A DNA stretch of 50,313 nucleotides, taken from Neurospora tetrasperma FGSC 2508. Its lineage: Eukaryota; Ascomycota; Sordariomycetes; Sordariales; Sordariaceae. The stretch is taken from NCBI RefSeq assembly GCF_000213175.1, contig NW_009799179.1:2038391-2088703 (forward strand), written 5' to 3'. Below, one piece after another: positions 10,796-21,900 of the stretch. The translations under genes were made by a program, and so were the position numbers. The first letter of the stretch is position 1, and every line of letters starts with the position of its first letter. The notes below the pieces were generated by a model. The model was not told the DNA's origin. It saw only the letters and a program-made list of their open reading frames with translations, and ran no database searches.

Positions 10796-11912
10796 GGGGA
10801 CCGGAGGGGCCGTAGGGTGATACGGAAAGCGGTAGTCGGAAACGGGCTTGGTTGGGTATTCAAGTAACGAGCGTTGGACATGAGGATTGTACACAGTTTG
10901 GGAGGAACATGGCGAAATCGTGGTGTATGATATACGTACAGAATCAAGAAGGGAACATGACACAATTTACTCACCACTGCATTTATCTATCGAGCGAAGC
11001 GAGGTCCCTCCCCGATGGGGCCGCCGGAGGCATACATGCCCGGTAGATAGAATGGGTAGGTTGAAGCTGTGCTTGCATGGCTGGCTATATACAGTCCGAT
11101 GCTGGTTTGTTTATTAGCTTGGTACACTAGGCACTCTTGGTAGTATGTATAATATACATAGTGCACTAGACGTAATCTTTTTCGAATAGTCCCAAAGCTT
11201 ATACAAATAAATTAAAAGGTATTAGCACGATTTAATCTGGCATTTTGGATAGTATAGATGGCGTATCCAAGGTAAAGTTATGCATTAGTTAGCTATACAA
11301 ACGCATGGAAAAGTTGACACGAGGTCTCGAAATAACAAACAAACCAGTACTGGACTGTACAATGGGAGATTCCGTTTAAGCTTCCGTCATCCCCGTGATT
11401 CTTAAAGAAAGCTTCCTGTTATATGAGCCAGGGGATACTCCTCAAGCCGTTTCTTGAGCTGGCAAGGCCGTGCGCATCCATCCTAGACAGTCCGTTATTC
11501 ACAATACTGTAAAAGCTTCCGGTCCGGTAGGTTCTCTCGACCACGATCCAATTACAAGCCATTATCCAACCATTCAGACAGCTAAAAGTTGTTCGACGGG
11601 GAGAGAAAGATGTGGATGGTGGTCGGAGGAAAAGGAAGAGGGAGGGGTCAAGTGGCCTTACCACATCACCGTGACGTGACTCTGACCTTCTCCTATCCCC
11701 CCTCGCCCATGCGTTCTTCTCACCCATCCTCGACCCGTCATATTGGTCGGGAGTATCAAGACGACCAAAGCCAATGTCGTAAATGGTGCCCCTTCCCATT
11801 CATTCCCCTTTCCCCCCCTTCATTCAATTACTACACCCTGCATTACAGCAGTGACTTGTCCAAACACTTACCCTCCAAAACCCTTACAGACCACACAGAC
11901 ATATAACCTAGA
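10796..11912. other. Intergenic region
   Basis: About 1.1 kb between the alcohol dehydrogenase stop and the next start. A central AT-rich stretch (about 11130-11350) and a pyrimidine-rich stretch before 11912 are consistent with terminator and promoter regions. No supported gene or RNA. Confidence 0.5.
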
Positions 11913-13292
11913 ATGACCATCCTCACCAAAGCTTCATCTCTGGCCAAAGCCAGCGGTGCCCTTCGGCATCATGGCATCATCAAGGCAGCCTGCAAGTCCA
12001 CCAGCACCCACGTCCCTTTCCCCGCCGGCATCATCGACGCCCTCCAAATCTCGCGCCACATTTATGAACAAGAAGGCTTCGTCGCAGAGGAAGTAACCGA
12101 TTCCCACGCCGTCTCGCCCGCCGAAGCCGCTCTGCGCACCACCGCTCCACACACCTCGGCCGCCAGCGCCGGCGGGGGCCTGAACCACTTCCACGGCCTG
12201 TTATGGTCGCACTGGCACCCCGGTCCGACGGCCGGTGTCGAGTACCAGACCCGTCACTTCTCGGGGTCTATGCGTAAACACTATGCGGTCATCTACGACA
12301 TGTCCATCTGGGACTGGGGCGACTTCAGTCACACACAACCCGACCATCCCATTCCTCCGCGGCCCATCATGCCGGGCGATGAGGACTACGATCCGGTGAC
12401 CATCAACGCCATGCCGACGCACAGCGAAGCAAATGTGAAAGCCGACAGGTCGGATATCGATCCTTTGGCTGGCCACGGCCCCTTATGGTCGCACAGCTAC
12501 TACCACCACCAGCATTCCCAATCAAGTTGGGCGGCATACCAGACGCGGCAGTTTTCGTCCTTCATTTTGGGCAAAATCAGCACGGCAGCGGTGCACGACC
12601 CGTCGATTTGGGACTGGGGCTTCTTCAGCCATGTGCAGCCGGACCATCGAATCCCGCCGCGGCCCATCTTACCTGGGGACCCGCATTATGATCCGGTGAC
12701 CATCAACGACATGCCGTCGGAGAGCGAGGCGATTGTCAAGGCAGAGAGAACGCCGATTGATCCGCTGCCGATGGGGTTGCATCGCGTCATCCTTTTGCCG
12801 GTGGGGGAGGCGTTGCCCGAACAGACGGAGAGCGAGATGGATGTGCGAGCGGATAGGAGCCCGATGGAACAAGATCCGCTAAGGGACAGGATGAGGTTTC
12901 GGGATTATGGACCGCTGATGAATGCGGGGAGGATGACGGAGCAGGAGATCAAGAGGGTTATGGATAGGGATATGGGGTTTGGGTATCATGCGGCTGCTTC
13001 TACAGGTGACTTTAGCGGGGGGGAGACGGAGGGTGCGTATAGAAAGAAGATTTACATCAGGGAGGAGAGGTTGTTTGTGGAGGACTTTGGGGAGGAGGAT
13101 GAAAGTATGGGGACCAGCTTTGGGGAGGGAGAGGGTACGGAGGGATATGAAGGGCAGAGGGGGTATTTCGGGGAGGAAGGCCCGGCGTTGAGGAGGAGGT
13201 ATGGGATGGAAGAGGTGGTAGGGATGGATAAGAGTGCTGAGGAGATGGAGTTGGAAGATGCCATGTTGCTGCATTTCACAAGGTTTCGTTGA
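11913..13292 (+). CDS. Unknown protein with a duplicated 100-residue module
   Basis: A single uninterrupted frame of 459 residues; I do not recognise the family. The N-terminus (1-40) is rich in Lys, Arg, Ser and Ala with no acidic residue, so it could be a mitochondrial presequence. Residues 94-187 and 188-286 are two copies of one module in a 100-residue register. Shared blocks are YQTR, SIWDWG (131 and 231), FSH.QPDH.IPPRPI, YDPVTIN.MP and a tail ending in IDPL. A third, partial copy of only the tail is seen at 307-323 (RADRSP...DPL). The C-terminus (about 350-459) is Gly/Glu-rich and acidic. High Trp, His and Pro content in the module with strong conservation between copies argues that this is a real protein. 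A conserved WDW core could be a binding surface, but no function should be assigned. There are no neighbours on the same theme. Confidence 0.75.
   Translation: MTILTKASSLAKASGALRHHGIIKAACKSTSTHVPFPAGIIDALQISRHIYEQEGFVAEEVTDSHAVSPAEAALRTTAPHTSAASAGGGLNHFHGLLWSHWHPGPTAGVEYQTRHFSGSMRKHYAVIYDMSIWDWGDFSHTQPDHPIPPRPIMPGDEDYDPVTINAMPTHSEANVKADRSDIDPLAGHGPLWSHSYYHHQHSQSSWAAYQTRQFSSFILGKISTAAVHDPSIWDWGFFSHVQPDHRIPPRPILPGDPHYDPVTINDMPSESEAIVKAERTPIDPLPMGLHRVILLPVGEALPEQTESEMDVRADRSPMEQDPLRDRMRFRDYGPLMNAGRMTEQEIKRVMDRDMGFGYHAAASTGDFSGGETEGAYRKKIYIREERLFVEDFGEEDESMGTSFGEGEGTEGYEGQRGYFGEEGPALRRRYGMEEVVGMDKSAEEMELEDAMLLHFTRFR
12192..12770 (+). repeat. Intragenic tandem duplication of about 300 bp
   Basis: The two modules of the preceding protein are also recognisable at DNA level, for example TTTGGGACTGGGGC and ATCCGGTGACCATCAACG-type segments at matching positions 300 bp apart. 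Copy 1 is 12192-12473 and copy 2 is 12474-12770. A fragment of the module tail recurs at about 12831-12881. Confidence 0.75.
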
Positions 13293-14377
13293 GCCATTGA
13301 TAGTATCGGTCTGGTGAATTCTGGTTATGTGTTTTGGGTTGAATGTCTTTGGTGACTGTTGTGTAAACACTTGTAACACTAGTGCATAGCTTGAATATGT
13401 TGATCATGTCCTCCGATAGCAGATGGACAGAAAGAGATTGGATCACAACTCCTTGCTTGGAGTCTCATCTTGACACCTCGCTTAGAGTCTCCTCATCCAC
13501 ATTGATGTCGATCCACGTGGACGTGTGGGATAGGCATCATATGAAGGAGTTATGAGACGATGTTCATATAAAGATTCCCACGCTTGCTGCAATAATCAAT
13601 CGGACCCCCCTTTCGTAATAGACTCTGTAACCCTTGTCCCTCAAGGGCTCGGGTGTTGGCTGCCTCTACCCGAGACACATCACACGGCACACAGGCGCAA
13701 ACCAGCGTCGAAGGAAAACGCCCCTTTTACCGCTAGGATGGAAGAGACGGTTGAGAATGGAAGGCTAAGGGACGGCGCCAGGGACGGCGCCAGGGATAAG
13801 CCAGGGATAATGGTTTACCGCGCCCTGGGGCAAATGCCGACCACGGAATGCAGCGTGGATCCTGATCGTCGGTCACAAACGCTTCTTGGCCTTGCCAAGG
13901 GCGCGCGCACTGTCAACCACTGAGCCGCCAGTGCCGTTCTCCGTCCCGGCATCCATAGATCGGCAGGAGACATCTCGACAATCCCAGTCTTTTCCCGTGG
14001 GACGTACAAACGGCTGAACCCTCCCTGGCCAAATGAAGAGAATATCCTACCGGGAACCTGAAACGCAGCTTGTTTGTTTTTCCCACGTCAATTGGATGAG
14101 TGTTTCTTCGCTTGCATACCAAGATATTGTGCAACTGAGTGTGGGTAGGTAGTGTGGGTAAGGGCGCAACCGGGTGTGGAAAGATTAAGATGTTGCTGCG
14201 TGAAATTGCATGGCCGTGGCCGTGGTCCGTTCAAGTAGAAGATGTCCGCTGAAGGAAATTTTTGTCTCGGAGATTTCAACCTGTGAAGCGTACATCATCG
14301 TATACTTGGAAGTTGCCGGCCAACTTGAACAAGCGAGCGACGGACGGATCGTGAAGCACAACACAGCCACCAGCACC
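13293..14377. other. Intergenic region with short direct repeats
   Basis: About 1.1 kb with no supported gene. It contains two adjacent copies of GGGACGGCGCCA (13769-13792) followed by GGGATAAGCCA and a further GGGATAA (13793-13810). A frame beginning at 14210 is continuous with the next gene, but I placed that gene's start at 14378. Confidence 0.45.
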
Positions 14378-15541
14378 ATGACGCCGACTGCGACCGTCTT
14401 TAGCGTGGCGACCGCCGTTCTTGGCCCGTTGACGGCGACATTCACACCACCACCAGCATGCACGGTAGCAGTAGCTGCGGTCACAGGAAAGTTCCTTGGG
14501 TTGGGGGGAAAGGTTGCCTCCTCGGGCTGGCTCGGTCAGACATGCTCCAAAGGCGGTCCGGTGGACGACACGTCCTGCTGGCCACCAACTGCCAGTGGAG
14601 CGGAAGCCAGGACAAAAGCGCTGGACGGATGGGGGTACTACTCGCCGGGCCTGCACTGTCCAGCCGGTTATGCGACGGCATGCTCGGCGACAGGCGGCGG
14701 TGGTGCAAAGTCGGACTTTGCTTTTCAGTTCGCGCCCGGCGCCAAAGAGACGGCAGTTGGATGCTGTCCAAGGTAGGCCGCCCTTGATCCGCCCTCCGGG
14801 TTAGCGGTGTACTGACATTCGACGACGTAAAGGGGCTATCAATGCAGCAGTGTTGAAAATGGCCAAACATGTGTCAAGGCAGCCACATCGACAGAGGTCG
14901 AGTATGTGACGTGCGACGGATCGGACCCGGCTGATCTGGCCACCATGACGATATCCGACGACAAGGATTTCATGTTCTATGCTCCGTTGATTCAGATCAA
15001 CTGGCAAAGCTCCGACAGGCCGACCGAGGCGGTGTTTTCCGGGACGGTATCTCTCTCTGTTGATGTTGAGACCATGTCGACACTGGCCACAGCAGGGGAC
15101 GCGCCAGCAGGCGTGACTTCCAGGGTGGGATTCCCATCACAGAGCGTTGTGCTCGAGGGTTCCGAAGGTTCGGACAAGCCGAAGGGAGCTTCTGAGGGCA
15201 ACAAAGAAGACGGTGTGAAACCCGTCAGCCTCTCCACTGGATTCAAGGTCGGCGTGGCGGTAGCGGGCGGGGTCCTGGCCGTGGCCATTGTTGCCATCAT
15301 CTTCATCTGCGCTTGGAGGCGACGGAAGCAACAGATAGAGGAGGAAGAGTTCGATCGCATGTATGGCATGAAGGATGTGGGACCCAGCACGGCGGACTTC
15401 AGGAACGAGGAGATTCCGGGCTGGCACCGGGGACCGACGAGACGACAGCCGCCGGCGCCGGTTGATCCATTCCGCAGTGATGGGGAGTCCGAGCTGATGG
15501 CACCACCTGCGCCGTATCATCCCCCATCGGCATATCGGTAG
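14378..15541 (+). CDS. Single-pass membrane protein with Cys-rich exterior domain
   Basis: Two exons, 14378-14772 and 14833-15541, encode 367 residues. The 60-bp intron has a GTAGGC donor, a CTGAC branch site and ends AAG. The N-terminal part is Thr/Ala-rich and resembles the opening of a group of fungal surface proteins with a TFTPPPxCT-like element, followed by a Cys-rich region (CW, GLHCP, GCCPR-GYQC). A hydrophobic segment at about residues 269-293 is followed at once by RRRKQQ, giving a cytoplasmic tail of about 70 residues rich in Pro. No classical signal peptide is visible from this start. An in-frame ATG at 14210 would add 56 residues without improving it. This topology is typical of fungal cell-wall or sensor-like proteins, but I cannot name it. 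A role at the plasma membrane is inference. Confidence 0.75.
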
Positions 15542-16015
15542 TGGTTGAGTGAGAGTGTTTGAGCGTTGGACATGGGCGATGGGTGCTCGAACGGGACGTG
15601 GCGATGATTTTGATGGTTGTTTGATACCAATTTGTTTACACTATAATGATACAATGTGATTCTGCCCAACGACCTGACTTCAGTTTTATCAACCTGACCA
15701 TGTGAATCCCGACTGCCCGTACAAGTAAGTAGAGGTAGCATTGGAGCACGGGCCACACTTCTTCTGTGGACCTTCTGCTGACAGTGCAGGGTAGTGCCAA
15801 GACTGCAACCCCCCAATCGACCCCATTGCGCGTATGTCATCAGAGGACGGGAACACTGTCACACCAACCAAGAGCTCTCCAAGTTTCGACTTTCTCAGAG
15901 TTGTAGTCCATATATCATAACAATTGGAAGCTTCAGTAATCTTCATCGCGACAGCTTGGGCAAGCTTTACACTCGGCCAGACCATACATATACACACACA
16001 CACCGCAATGATACC
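15542..16015. other. Intergenic region
   Basis: About 470 bp joining the 3' end of the membrane-protein gene to the leader of the UVRAG/Atg14-like gene, with a CA-rich stretch just before the ATG. No supported feature. Confidence 0.5.
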
Positions 16016-18231
16016 ATGTCGACGGAATCGACCCGCCCGTTGTTGCTGCCCCAGAACCGCAAGCTTCGCCATCTACGCGGCATCTATCTGAGGAACCTCG
16101 CCTTCACACGCCAACACGGACGGACCATTGACGATGCTGCTCTTAACAAGACAGCTGGTAAGCTCGAGGCCTTACGCGAGAGACCAGACCTACACCATAC
16201 GCTATCATCAGAGGACCTCCGCCCACCCGCTGTCAGACGCCGCAGCACCCACTTGGCCAACGCCGACCCCGCCACACGACAAAAGAGCTTCCAAGATACT
16301 TTTGCCAGCAAGCTTGCCGATGCCTTCTTCACCCTTCACGTCGACGGTCTGGAAGATCCCATATACATCAGCGAAGTTGCTGAACGAGCTACGGTGCGCT
16401 TATCATGATAACCTCTCAGACATGACCCACGCTAAGCACCTTCAATCAGAACTTCAACTTCCGTCTATTCGAGCTTGCCGACCTGGATTCGACCATAACT
16501 CGATCTCCCCAAGTAACCGTCCGAATATGGACCAAGCGACAGGACCAATGGAGCCTCCTCCTCCAAGACGAAGTCGACCTCCGCACCCTCAACTGGCTCG
16601 GCACCCTTCAGAACGTCAACTTCCCACCCAACAGCCTGGTCTTCCACATGGTAGACGGCATCTACTCTCTTGAGATCTCCAACAAATACCCACCACCCAA
16701 GAAGGAGGTCCCCCCTTTACCAACCTCCTCCTACAACGTCCTCATGCGCCTCGCCACCCTCAACAACTCGATCCAAGACGCTCTCGCAACCCGTGACGCC
16801 CTCGCCGCCCAAATCAACGACCTCCTCGCCCAGGAAGAGGACAAACAAAAGGGCGTGGGGACCCTCGCCGAAGCCGAAGAGCAAGTCAAGCTAGCCTCCA
16901 AGTACCTTTCCGCCCAAAAGCGCATCGTGGCCGCCGCAAAGAAGCACAACGACGACCTGCGCGCCTCCATCGCCGCCCGCAACGCCGCCATAGAATCCGG
17001 CTTGGCCGTACAGCGCAAAGCAGAAGAAGACGTCCATCACGCAGCCGGCGAACCGCTCGCACAGTCCAAGGCCCTCCTCTCCTCCGTCCGCGACCAAATC
17101 CGCGGTCAACGCCGACGCATCTGCGAGGACCTGTTGACCATCTACCGCATCCAACCGGTTCCTCCCCCGACAGACCCGAAAGCGCAGAAAGAGCATGATC
17201 CCCTATCCTTCCAAATCTGCTCTCTCCCGCTCGCCAACACGGTACTAGACCCAACCACCACCACCGCGCACTGCTTTGTCTCTTCTCCTCACGGCAGCAG
17301 CCTATCATGCATCCCCAAAGAAAAATACCCCCACGAAGAAAGCCTATCCGCCTCCCTCGGTCTCGTTGCCCTCTTGGTGCACCACCTCCAACTATACCTC
17401 TCCGTGCCGCTCCCCTACCCTATAAAATGGCACGGTTCGCGCTCCACCATCCGCGACGACATTTCCAATTTTCCCATGAACCCCAACGCCTCTTCCTATT
17501 CCTCTCACGCCTCCCAATCTTCTCGGTCCGCATCATCCAACTCCCCATCAAGCTTGGGAGAAGAAACAGATCCTAGCAGGGAATTCCCCCTCTTCTTACC
17601 CAAGGGAGGCAGCACAGCCCAATACCGCTTCGAATACGCCTGGTTTCTACTGAATCGAGACATCGAAGTGCTCTGCTGGAGCCAAGGCCTCAAAGTTGTG
17701 GACATACGACACACTCTGCCGAATCTACAGTGGTTGTTGATGGTCTGTAGTGCAGGGAAGGACGAGGTTCCCGAGCGCAAAAGGGGAGGGGTAAGGGGGT
17801 TGTGGTTAGGGAGAATAAGGGGGAAAGTGGTGGGGATGGGCATGAAGTTTGATGATGATGTGGATGGGATTCTTGATGGGAGTGTTGATGGTAGTAGTCA
17901 AGCCGCCAGTGGTGGTGGAGGTGGTGATGACGAAAGAATCAGTAGTAGGAACGACGACGACGGGAGTAGGAGTAGTAGCAGGAGTAGAAGGGGAAGCACA
18001 GACAGCGATGCTGCCACCATCATCACCCCCCGAACGACGCGGAGGACAACGGGTGGTGGAGGTGGTGGTTTAACTATCGGCTACCATTACGGCAACGGGA
18101 ACGGGACGGCAGGTGCTAGGTCCCCGCTGTCCCGCTCACCTTTGGCCCAGCAGCAGCAGCTCCCATTTGATGAGGGATCAACGAAACTCACACTGAGAAC
18201 AAAGGGGTTAAGGGAGAGTGTTGCTCGCTAG
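16016..18231 (+). CDS. UVRAG/Vps38-Atg14-like subunit of the class III PI3-kinase complex
   Basis: Two exons, 16016-16393 and 16450-18231, encode 719 residues. The 56-bp phase-0 intron (GTGCGC donor, CAG end) restores a continuous C2-like segment (about 100-200). Residues about 220-360 are a long Ala/Lys/Glu-rich coiled coil. The region after it, with LVHHLQLYLSVPLPYPIKW and GSRS, matches the conserved C-terminal block of the UVRAG/Atg14 family. The tail (about 590-700) is Gly/Ser/Asp-rich and disordered-looking. Family members bind Vps34-Vps15-Atg6/Beclin through the coiled coil and direct PI3P synthesis to endosomes (Vps38/UVRAG) or autophagosome sites (Atg14). The N-terminal C2-like part favours UVRAG/Vps38 over Atg14, which has a Cys-rich N-terminus instead. 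That assignment is inference. Confidence 0.82.
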
Positions 18232-18976
18232 TAGGTGAGATATGACTGACTTTCGGATTATAATAAAATTGGTTATGGTAAAGGGTTGAACGATCGGACG
18301 GACGATTGGTTTCAAAAAGGGGCAAGCGATGAGGTTCATTGTGTTTATTATGCTTATGTGGTTTATAAACATGAGGGCTATGATGATAATGAGAATGAAA
18401 GGAGCGATTATTTTTGGCACAACTCAGTTTGTTTCATTTCTGACTGAAGTCTCAAGATAAGCACCAGTTAGCGAGAGAGAGAATAATACTTGCCTATGGA
18501 GAGGAGGAGGGAGATATAGCCATCATGTTCATTGGCAGAAAACACAATGAAAATGAACATATCAAGGCGTATTCAATATCATATCATCAAATGTTGATCT
18601 TAACATAAGTCCTAAGCCATGCATGCTTCTATAACAAAGTTTTCCAAAACCGTGTACAAATACGAAAACTAATACAAATGTATGTATTTCATGCAAGTAA
18701 GTAACCATGAAGAAACTATTTTTCACTGACTGATTACAAAGTCGTTCTAGCGTAGGTTTATACTAGTTGCAACATACTAAACTAGTAAAATGGTATATCC
18801 ATCCATCCATCCCTTTCCTTTCCTTTCCTTCCCCTTTTTTTCTAACTTTCTTCCACCCATTACCGACGAGCGCTCAACCAAAAACAAGTGTCAACACGCT
18901 CTGTTTTTATCCTGGTTTAACTTCAACCCAACCGCTTGCTTGCCCTTAAAGATAAAAAAAAAAACTGCACGCTAAC
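18232..18976. other. Convergent 3' intergenic region
   Basis: About 745 AT-rich bp between two convergent genes, probably holding both 3' UTRs. It contains a TCCA/TTTCC-type pyrimidine repeat at about 18797-18836. No gene supported. Confidence 0.5.
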
Positions 18977-21900
18977 TCAGAAAAACAAGCCCTTCTTCTT
19001 CTTCTTCTCCTGCCCCCCCATCCCCTTCAAGATATCATCAAACGTGCTCCCCCCATTACTGGGTGCCGGCGCCGCCGGTTGCGCCACCTGCCTAGGGGGT
19101 GACTGCCTCGGCGGCGACTCTCCTCTGCCCAATGGACTTGGACTGACACTCGGATTCGGATACTGCTGCTGCTGCTGTTGCTGCTGCACCTGTTGACTAA
19201 TCGATCCCCTAGAAGGATCTCTGTACGCCGCGGGCGGTGCGCTGGACCTCCCCTGACCCTCACCAATGCTCAGGTTACCTAGCGCAGCAAGAGTCTGCGC
19301 GCTGCCGACGGAACTAGCGCGGTGGCCGTGGGCGGCCGTGGAGTTGGACGAGTCGGGACGACCACCATCACCTCCGGAGAGCATGTTGGCGGGAGTAGAA
19401 ACGACGCGGGAGCTGCGGTCACCGCCGGGAGCGAGAGATTGCATGAACTCAGCTTCTTGCTGAGACGAGGGGCCGTTGGGGCCAAATTGGCTAAAGTCGA
19501 GCGGCTCGAGGCCTATGGCGATGCTAGACCTATAGGACGAGACCCTGCGACTAATTGTTGATCCCGTCCGTGGACGGAAGTGAGGGGAAGCGGGTTCGGA
19601 ACCGGGAGTGCCACCTCCGTAGCTGCTTTGTGATCTTGAGCCGGAACGTTGGTGGCCCGAGGCGAAGGAGTCGTTGTCTTGGAATACCGGGCGGGGTGGT
19701 TCCAAGGGGGTGATTTCCTCGCCCAAGGCGGCGGCGGCGGCTTCGAGTGGCTGGTTTATGGCGGCGGCGGCGGCAGCAGAGGCGGGCAGGAGAGCGGCCT
19801 CCCATTCCTTGGCAGCCAACCAGCAGTGCGAGCGCATGTAGATACCTTCGACGGAGAACATGACCACGTCCGCTGACAGCTCTACGATGCCTTGACCGTT
19901 GTTGGTCTGATACCACATTTTGCGGACTTCGCCGGCATCTTCCATCCAGGGCGGGTTGCCCTGGGGAGCCTCGCAGAGGAAGTATTCGACTCCTTCGGTC
20001 CAGTGAAGCTGGGGGGCGTCGACGACGAGCATAGGCAGGGACTGCAGAACGACGTAAAGGAAAAGCCAGTAGCCGACGCGCTGGTTGGCGATGTCGGAAG
20101 GGTTGACACCCTTGGCCTCCTTGTACTCGAACTCCTTGAAGGCTTGGAGGAAGGGGAGCTGTATCGAGTCGGTGTCTAAGTTGCGCGATTTGATGAGCAT
20201 GAGCAGCAGCTCGTTGGAGGCCAGCTTGCGGTCGAGCTTGGCCCGCTTCTTGGCGTCCAGTGCACGGTAGTTCTCGTGGATGGCGGTCATGGAGGGGATC
20301 TTGGGGCAGTCGAAGGGGATGGGCGGCAGGACGGGCGGAGAGGAGTGGTCAAACTCGCTGAGCATGGCGCGCAGGGCGGAGCGCATCAGGAAGAGTTCAT
20401 ACTCGAACTCGCCGGCATTCTTGGCCTTTTCCCTCTCGGCCTCGGCTTCCGCAACACCGTCGTCGAACTTTTGGTCGATAACACGGGGAGTGATGGATTC
20501 GCGGTCGACGAGCAGGTCGTACAGAGCACAGCAGTCGGAGTAAAGCATCTTGAGGCATTGGCGGTTGAGACCACTCTGGGAGAAGTGGTTCTTCTTGCTT
20601 CGCGCCTTGGGTGGCCAGCTGCCAAACGAGTCCTTGTAGTAGCCAAGAACAAAGGTGCGCATCTTGGCGAAAGACTTTTGCCATTCCTTGAAGTTCAAGT
20701 GCTTGGCCTCCTCACTGGATGTCGAGCTGCCAATGCCAGCAAACAGGGAAGGGAACTCGAAGCTTTCGAGACGAAGGTTGGCGTTGGCCTGTCTGTTAGT
20801 GAGATCCAGATAGGCGCGCTCAAGCCTGTTCCTGGTGCTGACCGAGATACTCTTGTAGACGGGTAGGTTGAGATCCTGAATGGACTCGTACTTGCCCACG
20901 GCGTGGGTGAAGGCTTCGTTGTAGAGCGTCCATGACCGCATATGCTCACCCAAGATGATGGCCTGGATGGTCTTTTCGCGGCTGCCTCTCACATCCGAAA
21001 CGCCAAACTGGTCCAAGAAAGAGTTGAAGGCGGCATCGACCTGTTCGCCAAACGTTGATCCGTCATGGTTTCTGAAGCCCAAGGACTTGAGCAGGGCAGC
21101 CACTTGAAGGAGCGCCGCAAACAAGGTCGGATACGTGTGTGTGGCAATGATGGGTTGGCTGGTCAATAGAGCAAACAAATTCCTTGCTGCAACGAGGCTG
21201 TCCAGATTCGTATTCTCGAGTGGGAGGTACAGATGTCCGTCAGTCGGGTTGGCGCCGTAGGCTGATGGCGATGGGACTGGTCGCCTGTTGGCGGCATCGT
21301 CGACTGTAAGAAGGCTGCCGCCGGCACTAGCTTTGCGGGGGTTGGTGAAGCCGGTAATTTCGGACAGCAATAGTTGCGAGGAGCTGACGAGGTAATCATG
21401 GACTTTGAAGGATGGGCCGCGGCCACTGGTGGGAGGATGGAGGTAGATGAACAAGTTTCCAGATTCGTTCCATAGTTCGGGGACCTGTATAGGTAGGTGG
21501 GTAAGGTGAGTGAGTACAGATGCCCGACGGATGTAACCCAGGGAGGGGCACGTCATACCTTGTCGCCATTCAGGAGGTTCGCCGTGCTGTATTCGGCCTT
21601 GCTGTCTGGCGCAACAATCCAGGCCGCATTGCTGTCTCCCTTGTTGGCCGCCGAGTTGGAGCCTGATCGGCCTCCGAACCAACTCCTCCTCTGCTTGTGC
21701 TTTTGAGCTGTCGGACTGCTGCCGTCATCGCTGCCGTTGGAATGGGTTGATGTTGGCCTCGAGTCTGCCGAAGTGGAAACGATGCGCGGGGGTTCTGCTG
21801 AGGGAGTGCGGTTATGTGTTGCTGAAGGTTGGCTGGAAGTGCTGCGGCCGCGCGAGTGGCTGCCTGTAGGGGATGTTGGTGAGCTGCTGCCGGATGGTGG

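Noticed and set aside
14210-14377. Upstream in-frame ATG extending the Cys-rich membrane protein by 56 residues
   Set aside because: The extension adds no signal peptide or recognisable sequence, while the ATG at 14378 directly precedes the Thr-rich opening typical of similar proteins. It remains possible.
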